Assembly (NCBI GenBank): GCA_020832465.1
Contig: JAFIER010000059.1
Span: forward strand, 1 to 59,443
Direction of reading: 5' to 3'
Source: Bernardetiaceae bacterium
GTDB taxonomy: Bacteria > Bacteroidota > Bacteroidia > Cytophagales > Bernardetiaceae
DNA: 59,443 nucleotides
In this document: positions 45,214 through 53,560 of the stretch, piece by piece
How the letters are laid out: each line of letters opens with the position of its first letter
Numbering within the stretch: the first letter of the stretch is position 1
Notes under the pieces: generated by a model
Database searches by the model: none
What the model saw: the letters and a program-made list of their open reading frames with translations, nothing else
What the model was told of the DNA's origin: nothing
Program-made: the position numbers and the translations under genes

Positions 45214-45822
45214 ATGCAACTACTGCTTTCAGAAATTCTACCTATTTTATCTACTTATCAAATTGTTTTGGGTTCGGCATCGCCACGTCGCCAAACCCTA
45301 TGTCGGGAGTTGGGTCTCGATTTTATATTGAGAAAAGCTGATATTGATGAGCAATTTCCCGCACATATCCCCGCTAAAGATTTAGCGGTGTATTTGGCGG
45401 AAGCCAAAGCCGTGCACCTCGAAGATACGCTATCAGCACAAGAACTACTCATTACTGCTGATACGGTTGTTGTCAGCGAAGGAATAGCCTTGGCAAAGCC
45501 CGCTGATTATGAGGAGGCGCAAGCTATGCTCGAGTCGCTCTCGGACGCTGCACACGAGGTCGTTACAGGTGTCTGTATCCTGACTAAGCAGCATAAAGTT
45601 GTTTTTTCGGATACAACAAAAGTTTATTTTAAGACTTTAAGCCCGAACGAAATTGATTTTTATATTCGCCACTTTGAACCCTATGATAAAGCGGGCAGCT
45701 ATGGCATTCAAGAATGGATAGGTATGATTGGAATTGAAAAAATTGAAGGTGATTACTTTAATGTCATGGGGCTACCTATGTTTAAACTCTACGGTGCGCT
45801 CAGAAAAATACTATTAGCATAG
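45214..45822 (+). CDS. maf: Maf-like nucleotide pyrophosphatase
   Basis: 202 residues. Signature VLGSASPRRQTLCRELGLDF at the N-terminus, ITADTVVVSEG metal-binding strand and GSYGIQEWIGMIGIEKIEGD near the end. Maf proteins hydrolyse non-canonical or excess nucleoside triphosphates such as dTTP/UTP and have been linked to septum control. A palindromic possible operator lies upstream. A conserved-type gene of unknown function follows 103 bp downstream. Confidence 0.95.
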   Translation: MQLLLSEILPILSTYQIVLGSASPRRQTLCRELGLDFILRKADIDEQFPAHIPAKDLAVYLAEAKAVHLEDTLSAQELLITADTVVVSEGIALAKPADYEEAQAMLESLSDAAHEVVTGVCILTKQHKVVFSDTTKVYFKTLSPNEIDFYIRHFEPYDKAGSYGIQEWIGMIGIEKIEGDYFNVMGLPMFKLYGALRKILLA

Positions 45823-45925
45823 CAAAACTAAAAAACTTTATCAAACGGTTTTGTTTTTGAACGAAAAAAGCACTATTTAGTTAGGTATAGCAGCGAGACA
45901 AGCATTCACACCTTAAAAAAACAAT

Positions 45926-46402
45926 ATGGAAAATCTACCCGAACTTCGCCGTTTTTATTTCGAAGCCTCCGAAAGTGAGCAAGCAACCGAGCATTTAGGT
46001 AAAATATTATCTGAAACAACCGATACAAAGGGATTGGCAAAAGCCTACCGCGCCGCTTATGAAGCACTTTTGGCAAAACATTCATTAGACCCCTTCTTTC
46101 AATTTAGCCAGTTGCAAAAAGCAAATAATTTGTTTTTTGAAGCTGTAAGAGAAGATTCTAACTGTGTAGAATTACGATTTTTAAGGTTCTCCGTGCAACA
46201 CCGTACACCAGAATTTTTGGGTATGAGCCTGCAACTTACAGCAGACCGCAAACACATACTCGCACAGCTACCCATACAAATAGACACAGTAGGCAAAAAA
46301 ACAACTATAGCTATTGCAGAGTTTGTCAGAGATTCAAAGCGATGCTTCCCACAGGAGCAGCGCAGATTGCAAAGTTTTATAGATACGCTCAAAGCAGAAT
46401 AG
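45926..46402 (+). CDS. Conserved-type protein of unknown function
   Basis: 158 residues, mainly helical, no signal peptide. It resembles a small TPR-like helical bundle around KANNLFFEAVREDSNCVELR and FLRFSVQHRTPEFLG, and continues in a charged C-terminal helix (RDSKRCFPQEQRRLQSFIDT). I do not recognise a family name. Its codon structure and A-rich leader support it as a real gene. Two different mobile-type elements lie between it and purN. Confidence 0.7.
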   Translation: MENLPELRRFYFEASESEQATEHLGKILSETTDTKGLAKAYRAAYEALLAKHSLDPFFQFSQLQKANNLFFEAVREDSNCVELRFLRFSVQHRTPEFLGMSLQLTADRKHILAQLPIQIDTVGKKTTIAIAEFVRDSKRCFPQEQRRLQSFIDTLKAE

Positions 46403-46423
46403 AGTATAGAAATTATTTTTTAT

Positions 46424-46572
46424 CATACTATTAAGCATTATCACGTTTGATTTTGTAGTCTGAACTTATGCAAAAGAACTAATAGTTCTGGCAGAACTGT
46501 TAGTTCTAAGCCCATTTTTCCATAGCGTGGGGTTTGCAAATCCTACGCTATGGAAAAATGTATAGTGATATG
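46424..46572 (+). mobile_element. CATAC-type MITE-like element with exact 9-bp duplication
   Basis: 149 bp, CATACTATTAAGCATTATC to GTATAGTGATATG. The core hairpin here is the C/G variant, AGAACTAATAGTTCT-GGC-AGAACTGTTAGTTCT (46475-46507), followed by the long palindrome (CCATAGCGTGGGGTTTGCAA / ATCCTACGCTATGG). Flanked by exact ATTTTTTAT (46415-46423 and 46573-46581). Confidence 0.9.
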
Positions 46573-46612
46573 ATTTTTTATCAAAAATATTTGCTTATTT
46601 TGCCCTTCGAAA

Positions 46613-46724
46613 GGGTGCAATTCATATTTTTACGCAGTAGCATAAGCTACTGTCTTAAAATAACTACTCTCGCCGTATTTGGTGTCCCTATCAAAGACAA
46701 ACCGCGTAGTTTTGAATTGCACCC
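46613..46724 (-). mobile_element. GGGTGCAATTC-type MITE-like element with exact 8-bp duplication
   Basis: 112 bp with perfect 11-bp inverted ends GGGTGCAATTC / GAATTGCACCC and exact flanks CTTCGAAA (46605-46612 and 46725-46732). Inverse-orientation relative of 17901-18010, with the same internal small hairpin CAGTAGC-ATAA-GCTACTG. It lies 34 bp before the purN start and adds an in-frame upstream extension to the purN frame that should not be taken as coding. Confidence 0.9.
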
Positions 46725-46758
46725 CTTCGAAACAAATTTTATTTATCAAACAATTGAT

Positions 46759-47322
46759 ATGACTTCTATTGCAATTTTTGCATCGGGCGGAGGTAGCAAC
46801 GCCATTTCTATTATCAAACATTTGGCAGGGCAGGCATCTTTTGTCGTTTTATCTAACAAAAAAGATGCTGCTGTACTCCAAAAAATTAAAGATTATGATG
46901 TAGAAGGGCTGCATTTTACGCGTAAAGATTTTTATGAATCAGATAAGATACTTGCGCTATTGCATGAGCGAAAAGTAGAATGGATTGTGCTCGCAGGTTT
47001 TTTGTGGCTTGTGCCTGAGAACTTACTTGAGGCCTATCCCCAACGCATTTTGAATATTCACCCCTCGCTTTTGCCAAAATACGGGGGCAGGGGTATGTTT
47101 GGTAAAAATGTGCATAGTGCTGTTATTGAGGCTGGGGAGTCCGAATCGGGCTTGAGCATACATTATGTAAACTCAGAATACGACAAAGGGCAGATACTTT
47201 TGCAAGCACGCTGCCCTGTCATAGAAGGTGATACCGCTGATAGTTTGGCAGCAAGAGTATTGCAACTCGAGCATTTTTACTATCCACGTGTATTGGAGTT
47301 TGTACTCTCTAAGCCGTCTTAA
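46759..47322 (+). CDS. purN: Phosphoribosylglycinamide formyltransferase
   Basis: 187 residues from the ATG at 46759, the normal start (MTSIAIFASGGGSNAISIIK). The formyl-THF and GAR sites are present: LAGFLWLVPENLLEAYPQRI, NIHPSLLPKYGGRGM (with catalytic Asn and His), and SEYDKGQILLQARCPV with the catalytic Asp. It transfers a formyl group to GAR in purine synthesis. An open frame extends upstream through the mobile element and is an artefact. It overlaps the convergent lipoprotein gene at the stop codons. Confidence 0.95.
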   Translation: MTSIAIFASGGGSNAISIIKHLAGQASFVVLSNKKDAAVLQKIKDYDVEGLHFTRKDFYESDKILALLHERKVEWIVLAGFLWLVPENLLEAYPQRILNIHPSLLPKYGGRGMFGKNVHSAVIEAGESESGLSIHYVNSEYDKGQILLQARCPVIEGDTADSLAARVLQLEHFYYPRVLEFVLSKPS

Positions 47323-47792
47323 CGGTAGTTTAGGTTATTTACCTGTCCTTGCGTAACGCGTCTTGTACCGCCTACGGTATTGCAAAGTTTGGCATCAAAG
47401 TTTAGACTTACACGTTTATTGTCTGTATCGAGCGATGTTACCGTGATGCTTCCTTCGGGATTGGATAAGCACAAATTTGAGATAGCTTGCGTGCCTACTA
47501 ATGGGCGATAAAGCACTGATGCAGTAGTAATCGTATCTAAGCGATGCGTGCGCTCTTGAGGTGGTACGTTGATAAGCAATACATTACCTCTTACATCAGT
47601 ACCAGCGATAATCAAAACGCTTGCACCTAAGGTATCTTGCAAAGTACCAGTAACTTGTGCTGCACTCCACTGTGCGCCATCTACTTGTGCTGTCATTTGT
47701 GAAGATGTACCTACTTCATCTTCATTGTTACAGCTTGTCATTCCTAAGAAGAGAAGCACAAGTGCAGCGGCATAGATTGATAATTGTTTCAT
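47319..47792 (-). CDS. Small DUF6252-like lipoprotein
   Basis: 157 residues. Signal peptide with lipobox LGMTSC, so lipidation at Cys21 is predicted. The start of the mature part, MTAQVDGAQWSA, is typical of the DUF6252 family of Bacteroidota lipoproteins, followed by short beta strands (VLLINVPPQ, ISNLCLSNPEGSITVTSLD, RVSLNFDAKLC). Function unknown, probably on the outer membrane. Its stop codon shares bases with the purN stop. Confidence 0.75.
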   Translation of the reverse strand: MKQLSIYAAALVLLFLGMTSCNNEDEVGTSSQMTAQVDGAQWSAAQVTGTLQDTLGASVLIIAGTDVRGNVLLINVPPQERTHRLDTITTASVLYRPLVGTQAISNLCLSNPEGSITVTSLDTDNKRVSLNFDAKLCNTVGGTRRVTQGQVNNLNYR

Positions 47793-47965
47793 ACATTGAT
47801 AATTTTTAAAATGAACACTTAGCTAGTTGGAAAACCTACTAAGCAAAAATGGTTTGTTAAAAGAATAAAAGAAATATAGACAAATATATTGAATTTTGCA
47901 TAAAAAAAATAGCAAAAAATCGTAACTCCTGATTTAAAATCATAACCTTTATATCCAAGCAACCT

Positions 47966-49255
47966 ATGTTGTCCGTTCAAGACTTATACGCATATTACCA
48001 AAAAGCAAAGGCTTCTGTATCTACAGATACAAGAAAAATTCAAAAAGGCGATATTTTTTTCGCTTTAAAGGGCGCAAACTTTGATGGCAATCGCTTTGCT
48101 AATCAAGCCCTTGAAGCAGGAGCTGCTTATGCCGTTATAGATGACCCCACTTATGCGCAATCAGAACGCCATCTTTTGGTAGATGATGTGCTTAAAGCTT
48201 TACAAGATTTGGCGCGCTATAGGCGTGAGCTACTCAAAATACCTGTTTTTGCACTTACTGGGAGTAACGGAAAAACCACTACCAAGGAGCTACTTCGTGC
48301 CGTGCTCTCCACAAAATTTGACTGTTATGCCACGCAGGGCAATCTAAATAATCATATTGGCGTCCCACTTAGCCTTTTGGCAATGCCAGCGCATACGGAG
48401 TTGGCTATTATAGAAATGGGTGCAAATAAAATCGGTGATATTGCCGAGCTTTGCGATATTGCACGTCCCGACTACGGACTTATTACCAATATCGGTGATG
48501 CGCACCTCGAGGGGTTTGGTAGCCGTGAGGGCGTACTTCGTGGAAAAACAGAGCTTTACATGCACCTTATTAAGCACAAAGGCAAAGTGCTTATATCTTC
48601 TGCCGAGCCGATGCTTTCGCAAATGATACATCGCTTTGAAAATCCGTTTGTTTATGGTAGCGAGGGCGAGCCTGCGTATCTTGCATTCGAACGTTGCGAC
48701 CCTTTTTTAGTGTATAGCGATGCCCAAGGACATAGCCACCAGACTCAAATGCTTGGTGCTTATAACCTACAAAACATTTCAGCAGCTTTAGCAGTAGCAG
48801 CTTTTTTTGATATTGCAGAAGAAAAGGCACATCAAGCAGTCTGTGCCTATAAGCCACAAAATAGCCGTTCACAATGGCTCGAAACAGCGCACAATCGCAT
48901 TTTTTTAGATGCTTATAATGCCAATGCAAGTAGTATGAAAGCCGCTATTGATAGCTTCGATAAGCTCGATGCCACAAAAAAAGTGTTAATACTTGGTGAT
49001 ATGTTGGAAATGGGTACGCAAACAAGACAGGTACACCGCGAAATTATTGAACAAATTGCGCAAATGAAGTGCGAAAAAGCCTTACTTTGTGGAAAAAACT
49101 TTAGTGCAGCACGCAAAAACAATGATTTAATGCTCTTTTTCGAAAATATAACCGAAGCGGAGGCTTATCTTGAGTCCAACCCCATCAAAAATGCTCACGT
49201 TTTGCTCAAAGGTTCGCGTGGCATAGGATTAGAAAAATTGCAGCCTTATCTTTAA
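47966..49255 (+). CDS. murF: UDP-N-acetylmuramoyl-tripeptide--D-alanyl-D-alanine ligase
   Basis: 429 residues. Mur ligase: N-terminal substrate domain (SVSTDTRKIQKGDIFFALKG), ATP loop GSNGKTTTKELLRAVLSTKF (residues 99-118), EMGANKIGDIAELCDIARPD central domain motif, and C-terminal domain with FLDAYNANASSMKAAIDSF and ILGDMLEMG. It adds D-Ala-D-Ala to the UDP-MurNAc-tripeptide in peptidoglycan synthesis. It stands apart from any dcw cluster, with a 173-bp gap upstream. Confidence 0.97.
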   Translation: MLSVQDLYAYYQKAKASVSTDTRKIQKGDIFFALKGANFDGNRFANQALEAGAAYAVIDDPTYAQSERHLLVDDVLKALQDLARYRRELLKIPVFALTGSNGKTTTKELLRAVLSTKFDCYATQGNLNNHIGVPLSLLAMPAHTELAIIEMGANKIGDIAELCDIARPDYGLITNIGDAHLEGFGSREGVLRGKTELYMHLIKHKGKVLISSAEPMLSQMIHRFENPFVYGSEGEPAYLAFERCDPFLVYSDAQGHSHQTQMLGAYNLQNISAALAVAAFFDIAEEKAHQAVCAYKPQNSRSQWLETAHNRIFLDAYNANASSMKAAIDSFDKLDATKKVLILGDMLEMGTQTRQVHREIIEQIAQMKCEKALLCGKNFSAARKNNDLMLFFENITEAEAYLESNPIKNAHVLLKGSRGIGLEKLQPYL

Positions 49256-49287
49256 ATAAATTAGCCCAAAGCTGTTAGTTATTATCA

Positions 49288-49358
49288 GGTGTGCGTCAAG
49301 TTGGTAAATCGATTTAGAGCATTTCAGCACTAACAGCTTTCGAGAACTGTTAGTGCTG
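49288..49358. repeat. GTGTGCGTCAAGTTGG-type end plus CAGCACTAACAG hairpin
   Basis: GGTGTGCGTCAAGTTGGTAA then ATCGATTTAG at the left, followed by CAGCACTAACAGCTTT (49325-49340) pairing with AGAACTGTTAGTGCTG (to 49358) around a CG centre. It lies between convergent murF and a TPR gene and may also help terminate both. Confidence 0.6.
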
Positions 49359-49417
49359 GTGGGCATAGGCTGTATGATATACTTACCTTGTCAGTAAAAT
49401 AAGCTATGCAATCCAAA

Positions 49418-50737
49418 TCAATTCAAATCTTCTTGACGGGTTTTTTCGCCTTTTAGGTAGCTCATTTCTCTTCTTGCAGCATCGGCAAAAAAACCTACTT
49501 CGGCTTTTCGGAATGCTTCCAAGGCTTTTGCTTTTTGGTTAGATTTTGTATATAGCCTTCCAAGCTGAAAGTAGTATTTTGTTCTGGATTCAAACTCACT
49601 ACTTTTTGCATTGGCTATCAATTCTTTAAGCAATGCTATAGCTTCGGGTTTTTCGTCCATTTTAGCATACGTAATGGCTTTGAGGTATTTTACTTCGGAG
49701 TTTTTGGGTTCTAAGCGTAAGCAAGAATCGGCATAAGCTAAGGCTTTATCGTATTGTGATTGATGCAAAAACATCATGGTAAGATTTTCATAATCTAAGG
49801 CATCATTTGCTTTTTTTTCATCGTGTCTTTTTTGAATTTTTTGCTGCGTATCTTTAATCGCATCGGATTTATCTGTCCCTTTGTTTTCTACATGATTGAG
49901 ATAAACGCGTGCGGCATTATACTCTGGCTTTATGGCTAAGGCGCGTTTGAGATAAATTCGACTTAGGTCAAATTCATAACTATAAAAATATGCGTAGCCT
50001 AAGCGATAGTAATACTCGTGCCCAAACTCGAGCAGATGCCCTTTTAGGGTTTCGTGTGTAATGGCATCATAATACTTTTGCATACCTTCATAGTCTTGCT
50101 GTGCATGCCTTGAACGTACGTAAGCTAAGCAGGCTACTTGATACCATATATTTTCAGGTTTGGCTTTGTTAATGGCTTTCATAGCCTCATCTTCGGCAAG
50201 GTCGTATTTGCCTACACCAAAATAAGTCTTGGCTGCTATAGCGTGCAACTTAGGCGGCGCATTGGGCATGAGTTCGTGCATTTCATCGACGTGCTTGAGC
50301 AAAACCTCATCTAACTGACGAAACTTATAAAGCATAGAAATTAAAGCCCCTTTAGATTGTACTTTTTGGTCCGGATTTCTCGCCTCTTGATAGGCAGCTT
50401 CATAAGTATCAATAGCTAATTCTACCTGCTGCATACTCTCATAAAGTGTACCTAAGCGCATATAAGCACCAAAAGTTTCTTGCTTATCTTGTATGATTTT
50501 TTGATACAGAAAAATAGCTCGGTTGTTATCACCAAGAAGTTCTAAGCAACGTGCATACGCAAAAGCTATCTGCGCATCTTGATTATTTTCTTTGTAGGCT
50601 TGTTCTAAAAAAACCTTAGCAGCCTCTGGATTGCCTTTTTTTAACCATACTACGCCTTGTTGATAATAGTCTTGCTGTGCCGAGAGCAGGAGCGGTGTGC
50701 AAAAGCTAATTAGGCATATCATAATGAGTTTTTTCAT
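49418..50737 (-). CDS. Exported TPR repeat protein
   Basis: 439 residues from the ATG at 50737, which opens a signal peptide (KKLIMICLISFCTPLLLSAQ) and has an A-rich leader; an upstream in-frame start at 50776 is less likely. Nine or more TPR units follow, for example YYQQGVVWLKKGNPEAAKVF, YMRLGTLYESMQQVELAIDT and YYFQLGRLYTKSNQKAKALE. It should be a periplasmic scaffold. Similar proteins accompany gliding, secretion or cell-division systems in Bacteroidota, but nothing here identifies which. Convergent with murF. Confidence 0.85.
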   Translation of the reverse strand: MKKLIMICLISFCTPLLLSAQQDYYQQGVVWLKKGNPEAAKVFLEQAYKENNQDAQIAFAYARCLELLGDNNRAIFLYQKIIQDKQETFGAYMRLGTLYESMQQVELAIDTYEAAYQEARNPDQKVQSKGALISMLYKFRQLDEVLLKHVDEMHELMPNAPPKLHAIAAKTYFGVGKYDLAEDEAMKAINKAKPENIWYQVACLAYVRSRHAQQDYEGMQKYYDAITHETLKGHLLEFGHEYYYRLGYAYFYSYEFDLSRIYLKRALAIKPEYNAARVYLNHVENKGTDKSDAIKDTQQKIQKRHDEKKANDALDYENLTMMFLHQSQYDKALAYADSCLRLEPKNSEVKYLKAITYAKMDEKPEAIALLKELIANAKSSEFESRTKYYFQLGRLYTKSNQKAKALEAFRKAEVGFFADAARREMSYLKGEKTRQEDLN

Positions 50738-51230
50738 AATGTTTTTTAGTGTTTTTTGATAAAAATATCTACCCAAGTCAAACGATAATCATACTACCTA
50801 CTATATATTATTTCCATTTCCATAGCAGCGGTATGGAAAAATGGGCTTAGAAGTAACATCTCTTAGAGAAAAAATAAAATTTTGCCCTTTACATGAGTGC
50901 TTGTAAGTTAAGTGCATAGCAATACTGCTTTTTATAGCTATAAATAACGTAAAAAATAGCGATTTTGAAAAGTAATTTCTTAATTTTTTGTAAATATACA
51001 GATTTTAAGTCTAAATTTGAAATCTAAATGCCATGCAGAGTTCGTTCATAACAAAATATTTTATTTGCAAACCATAGCTTACAATAAGCGATAAAATATT
51101 ACTTTTGTGGTAAATCTTTGACAAAGCCACCGAGCTTTCCGAAGGTGATAGCCCCGTGGCATTATTTTTTAAAAGCCTTCATACAAGCATTCAAACAAAT
51201 ACATATATTTTTGCCTTTATTTTTGGTATC
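50738..51230. other. Intergenic region with a truncated repeat
   Basis: 493 bp between divergent genes. The left part holds a broken CATAC element (50790-50878). The rest is AT-rich. TACTTTTG at 51100-51107 is a perfect -7-type box for the plus-strand gene at 51231, but no TTG stands 17-23 bp upstream, so it is only suggestive. Confidence 0.35.
50790..50878 (-). repeat. CATAC-type element, truncated
   Basis: Left end CATACTACCTACTATATATT, then a shortened second palindrome (TTTCCATAGCAGCGGTATGGAA) and the start of the core hairpin (TTAGAAGTAACATCTCTTAG). The right end is lost and no flanking duplication can be seen. Confidence 0.6.
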
Positions 51231-51785
51231 ATGAATACACAACGCTATTTTTATTTTTTATCCTTTATAGGAAGCTTGCTGATTGTCCTTGTGGGTTGCA
51301 AACCCCAACAAACACTAACTCCTTATAAAACAGACCTCGCTGCCTACCGTCCTATCTTTGAAGTGAGCCAAGGGCAGCCACAAGAAGATAGTCAAGAAGA
51401 GAAACAAGTAAGTTCGGAAGCCAAACCGCTGCGCTATCCCAACAACTCACAAGAAGAAATGCTCAAACTGCAACTCGAGCAACTTGCCAATGAAAATAAA
51501 AAATTAAGCAAAACGCAAGGCTTTAGAGTCCAAGTATATTCTGGGGTAAGCAGAGAAAAAGCCGTAGAAAATCAAAGAAAAGCACAACAAATACTGCGTA
51601 ACATAAGCAATACAAATGCTGATATTGTAGCCGAAATGCCTAATTATAGGGTAAGATTAGGTTACTTCTTTACACGTATAGAAGCCGAATCCATACTTAA
51701 TAAGCTCAGGGACGAGTTTCCCGACGCAATTATTGTAAAAGACGAAATAGAGATTCGCAATATACTTGCACGCTATAAAAACTAA
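51231..51785 (+). CDS. SPOR-domain lipoprotein
   Basis: 184 residues from the ATG at 51231; a GTG at 51156 would put a second hydrophobic stretch in front. Signal peptide with lipobox LIVLVGC (lipidated Cys19 predicted). Low-complexity acidic/polar linker, then a short coiled helix (LQLEQLANENKKLSKTQ) and a C-terminal SPOR domain (GFRVQVYSGVSREKAVENQR ... PNYRVRLGYFFTRIEAESIL). SPOR domains bind denuded septal glycans, so a cell-division or envelope-integrity role at the outer membrane is likely. Followed by the core-type hairpin at 51832 and the TlpA-like gene. Confidence 0.88.
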   Translation: MNTQRYFYFLSFIGSLLIVLVGCKPQQTLTPYKTDLAAYRPIFEVSQGQPQEDSQEEKQVSSEAKPLRYPNNSQEEMLKLQLEQLANENKKLSKTQGFRVQVYSGVSREKAVENQRKAQQILRNISNTNADIVAEMPNYRVRLGYFFTRIEAESILNKLRDEFPDAIIVKDEIEIRNILARYKN

Positions 51786-51796
51786 ATCAAAATAAG

Positions 51797-51887
51797 GTAG
51801 TCTTAAAGATGTAATGCTCAAAGTCTTTCAAAACTAACAGTTCTCAAAGAACTGTTAGTTCTAAGCATTACTTGTTATACACTACCC
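51797..51887. repeat. Core hairpin in a third type of inverted-repeat setting
   Basis: Perfect hairpin AACTAACAGTTCT-CAA-AGAACTGTTAGTT (51832-51860). Around it are the inverted words GTAATGCT (51811-51818) and AGCATTAC (51864-51871), and further out GGTAGT (51797) and ACTACC (to 51887). No clear target duplication. Lies between two plus-strand lipoprotein genes. Confidence 0.6.
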
Positions 51888-51921
51888 AAAATAATAGCAT
51901 TTCAAAATACAACATTATTTT

Positions 51922-53175
51922 ATGAGCAATAAATATATCTCCTTAGTGATAGGCTGCTGGTCAATTTTATTTTTGTGCAACGCATGCGTCAGTACAGAAA
52001 CACAAACAGACTCCGACACACTGCCTATGGGCTTATGGAAAGCCTACTTTACACACGACGACGGAGTAAAAATTCCATTCACACTTGAATCTTTTTATAG
52101 CATGGGCGATACCCAAATCCACTTTGCCCTTATCAATGCTAAGGAGAGAATTGTACTTGATAGCGTCATACAAAGCGATAATCAATTCACGATTCCGATG
52201 TATATTTTTGATACTGAAATTCAGGCTACTTATGCCAACGGAAAATTAGTAGGAGAGTGGATAAGACGAAGCTTTGGAAAAGAGAGTAGCCTGCCATTTG
52301 AGGCTATTTATAACCAAACAAGATTTGAAGAAGCGCAACCACAAACTAATTTTGAAGGTAAGTGGCAGGTAGAGTTCTATCAAAATAATGGTGATACAAC
52401 CTTCGCCATAGGTGCATTTGAGCAAACGCCCGAAGGCAAACTTTCAGGAACTTTTCTCACCACTACGGGGGATTATCGCTATTTAGAAGGCGTAGCGCAT
52501 CGCGATACAATGAAACTCTCTACTTTTAATGGTATGAGTGCCTACTTCTTTCAAGCCGTAGCCCAAGACGAGCAAACGATTGAAGGCGGGTTTTGGTCGG
52601 GAAAAGCGGCTTACAAACCTTGGAAAGCTCGCAAAAACCCTGACTATAAACTCCCGAATCCCGATTCGCTTACATTCTTAAAAAAGGGATACGATAAAAT
52701 TAAATTTGAATTTCCCGACCTCGAGGGGAAGCTCGTCTCACTCGATGACGCTCAATTTCAAGACAAAGTGGTTATTATACAGATTTTAGGCTCCTGGTGC
52801 CCTAATTGCATGGACGAAAGCCTCTTCTTAGCCCCAATTTATGAAAACTATAAATCCAAAGGGCTTGAAATCATAGCACTGGCATACGAACAGCAAGAAG
52901 ACTTTGAAAGAGCTGCAAAATTGCTCTCTCGTATGAAAAAACGCTTGGGTATGAACTATACCGTACTTTTTGCGGGTAGAGCCGAGACAAGTTTTGCTTC
53001 ACAAACATTGCCCATGCTCAATCGTGTTATGGCATTTCCTACGACGATTTTTATCGATAAAAAAGGAGAAGTTAGACGTATTCATACAGGATTCGCAGGC
53101 AAAGGCACGGGGGAAAAGTACGAAGAGTTTGCAGAAGAGACTACAAGGTTTATAGAAAAACTGCTTGAAGAATAG
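51922..53175 (+). CDS. TlpA/AhpC-type thioredoxin-fold lipoprotein
   Basis: 417 residues. Signal peptide with lipobox FLCNAC (lipidation at Cys22). The N-terminal half, about residues 35-235, is a beta-rich domain of the sort that precedes the redox domain in Bacteroidota TlpA-like proteins. The C-terminal half has the thioredoxin fold, active site SWCPNC with Cys293 and Cys296, the cis-Pro segment VMAFPTTIFIDKKGEVRR and a final helix. It is probably a periplasmic thiol reductase tethered to a membrane, helping cytochrome or disulfide maturation. Confidence 0.9.
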   Translation: MSNKYISLVIGCWSILFLCNACVSTETQTDSDTLPMGLWKAYFTHDDGVKIPFTLESFYSMGDTQIHFALINAKERIVLDSVIQSDNQFTIPMYIFDTEIQATYANGKLVGEWIRRSFGKESSLPFEAIYNQTRFEEAQPQTNFEGKWQVEFYQNNGDTTFAIGAFEQTPEGKLSGTFLTTTGDYRYLEGVAHRDTMKLSTFNGMSAYFFQAVAQDEQTIEGGFWSGKAAYKPWKARKNPDYKLPNPDSLTFLKKGYDKIKFEFPDLEGKLVSLDDAQFQDKVVIIQILGSWCPNCMDESLFLAPIYENYKSKGLEIIALAYEQQEDFERAAKLLSRMKKRLGMNYTVLFAGRAETSFASQTLPMLNRVMAFPTTIFIDKKGEVRRIHTGFAGKGTGEKYEEFAEETTRFIEKLLEE

Positions 53176-53560
53176 TATATTGCAAAGACTTCAGAGCTGA
53201 TGCTGGAACTTTGGAGTCCTGTAGTGGGGCATTTCATCGTGTAACATAAAATCTTATGCGGGTGTACGAGAACTTTCCTAAAGTAGCCCAGAAATAATGG
53301 GCTTAGAAATAACATTTCTCAAAGAAATGTTATTTCTGGCTAGCGAATGTATAGTAGTATGATGTATAGTGAATGATATGATTTTTAGTATCTAATTATT
53401 TGAAATTTTTAGGCAAAACTTCGTAGCATTTTGCAACTTTGCAAAAAACTACTACTTTAGCGAGTAAGGTAATTAAATAGACTAAAACAATTAGCCTACT
53501 GTATAAAATACCTTGAAGTTACAAAAAAATACAAGGTTTGAATATATAGCCATAACGCTT
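53176..53560. other. Intergenic region upstream of dapF with nested repeats
   Basis: 385 bp. The middle is the nested repeat pair described at 53258-53361. After it, TTTTG (53429-53433) and TACTTTAG (53453-53460; consensus TAnnTTTG, one mismatch) are 19 bp apart and could be the dapF promoter with a leader of about 95 nt. No ORF. Confidence 0.4.
53258..53361. repeat. GGGTGTACG-type element interrupted by a CATAC-type fragment
   Basis: Starts GCGGGTGTACGAGAACTTTC, then CTAAAGTAGCCCAGAAATAA, the same order as the 22216 element, but the hairpin is broken after CAGAAATAA. ATGGGCTTAGAAATAACATT, the internal junction of a CATAC element in inverse orientation, follows with a perfect core hairpin (53305-53337) and the right end GTATAGTAGTATG (to 53361). 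A second short copy of that end (ATGTATAGTGAATGATATG) follows. Confidence 0.6.

Noticed and set aside
46534-46758. N-terminal extension of PurN
   Set aside because: The open frame passes through a mobile-type element and its duplications. The conserved protein begins exactly at the ATG at 46759.
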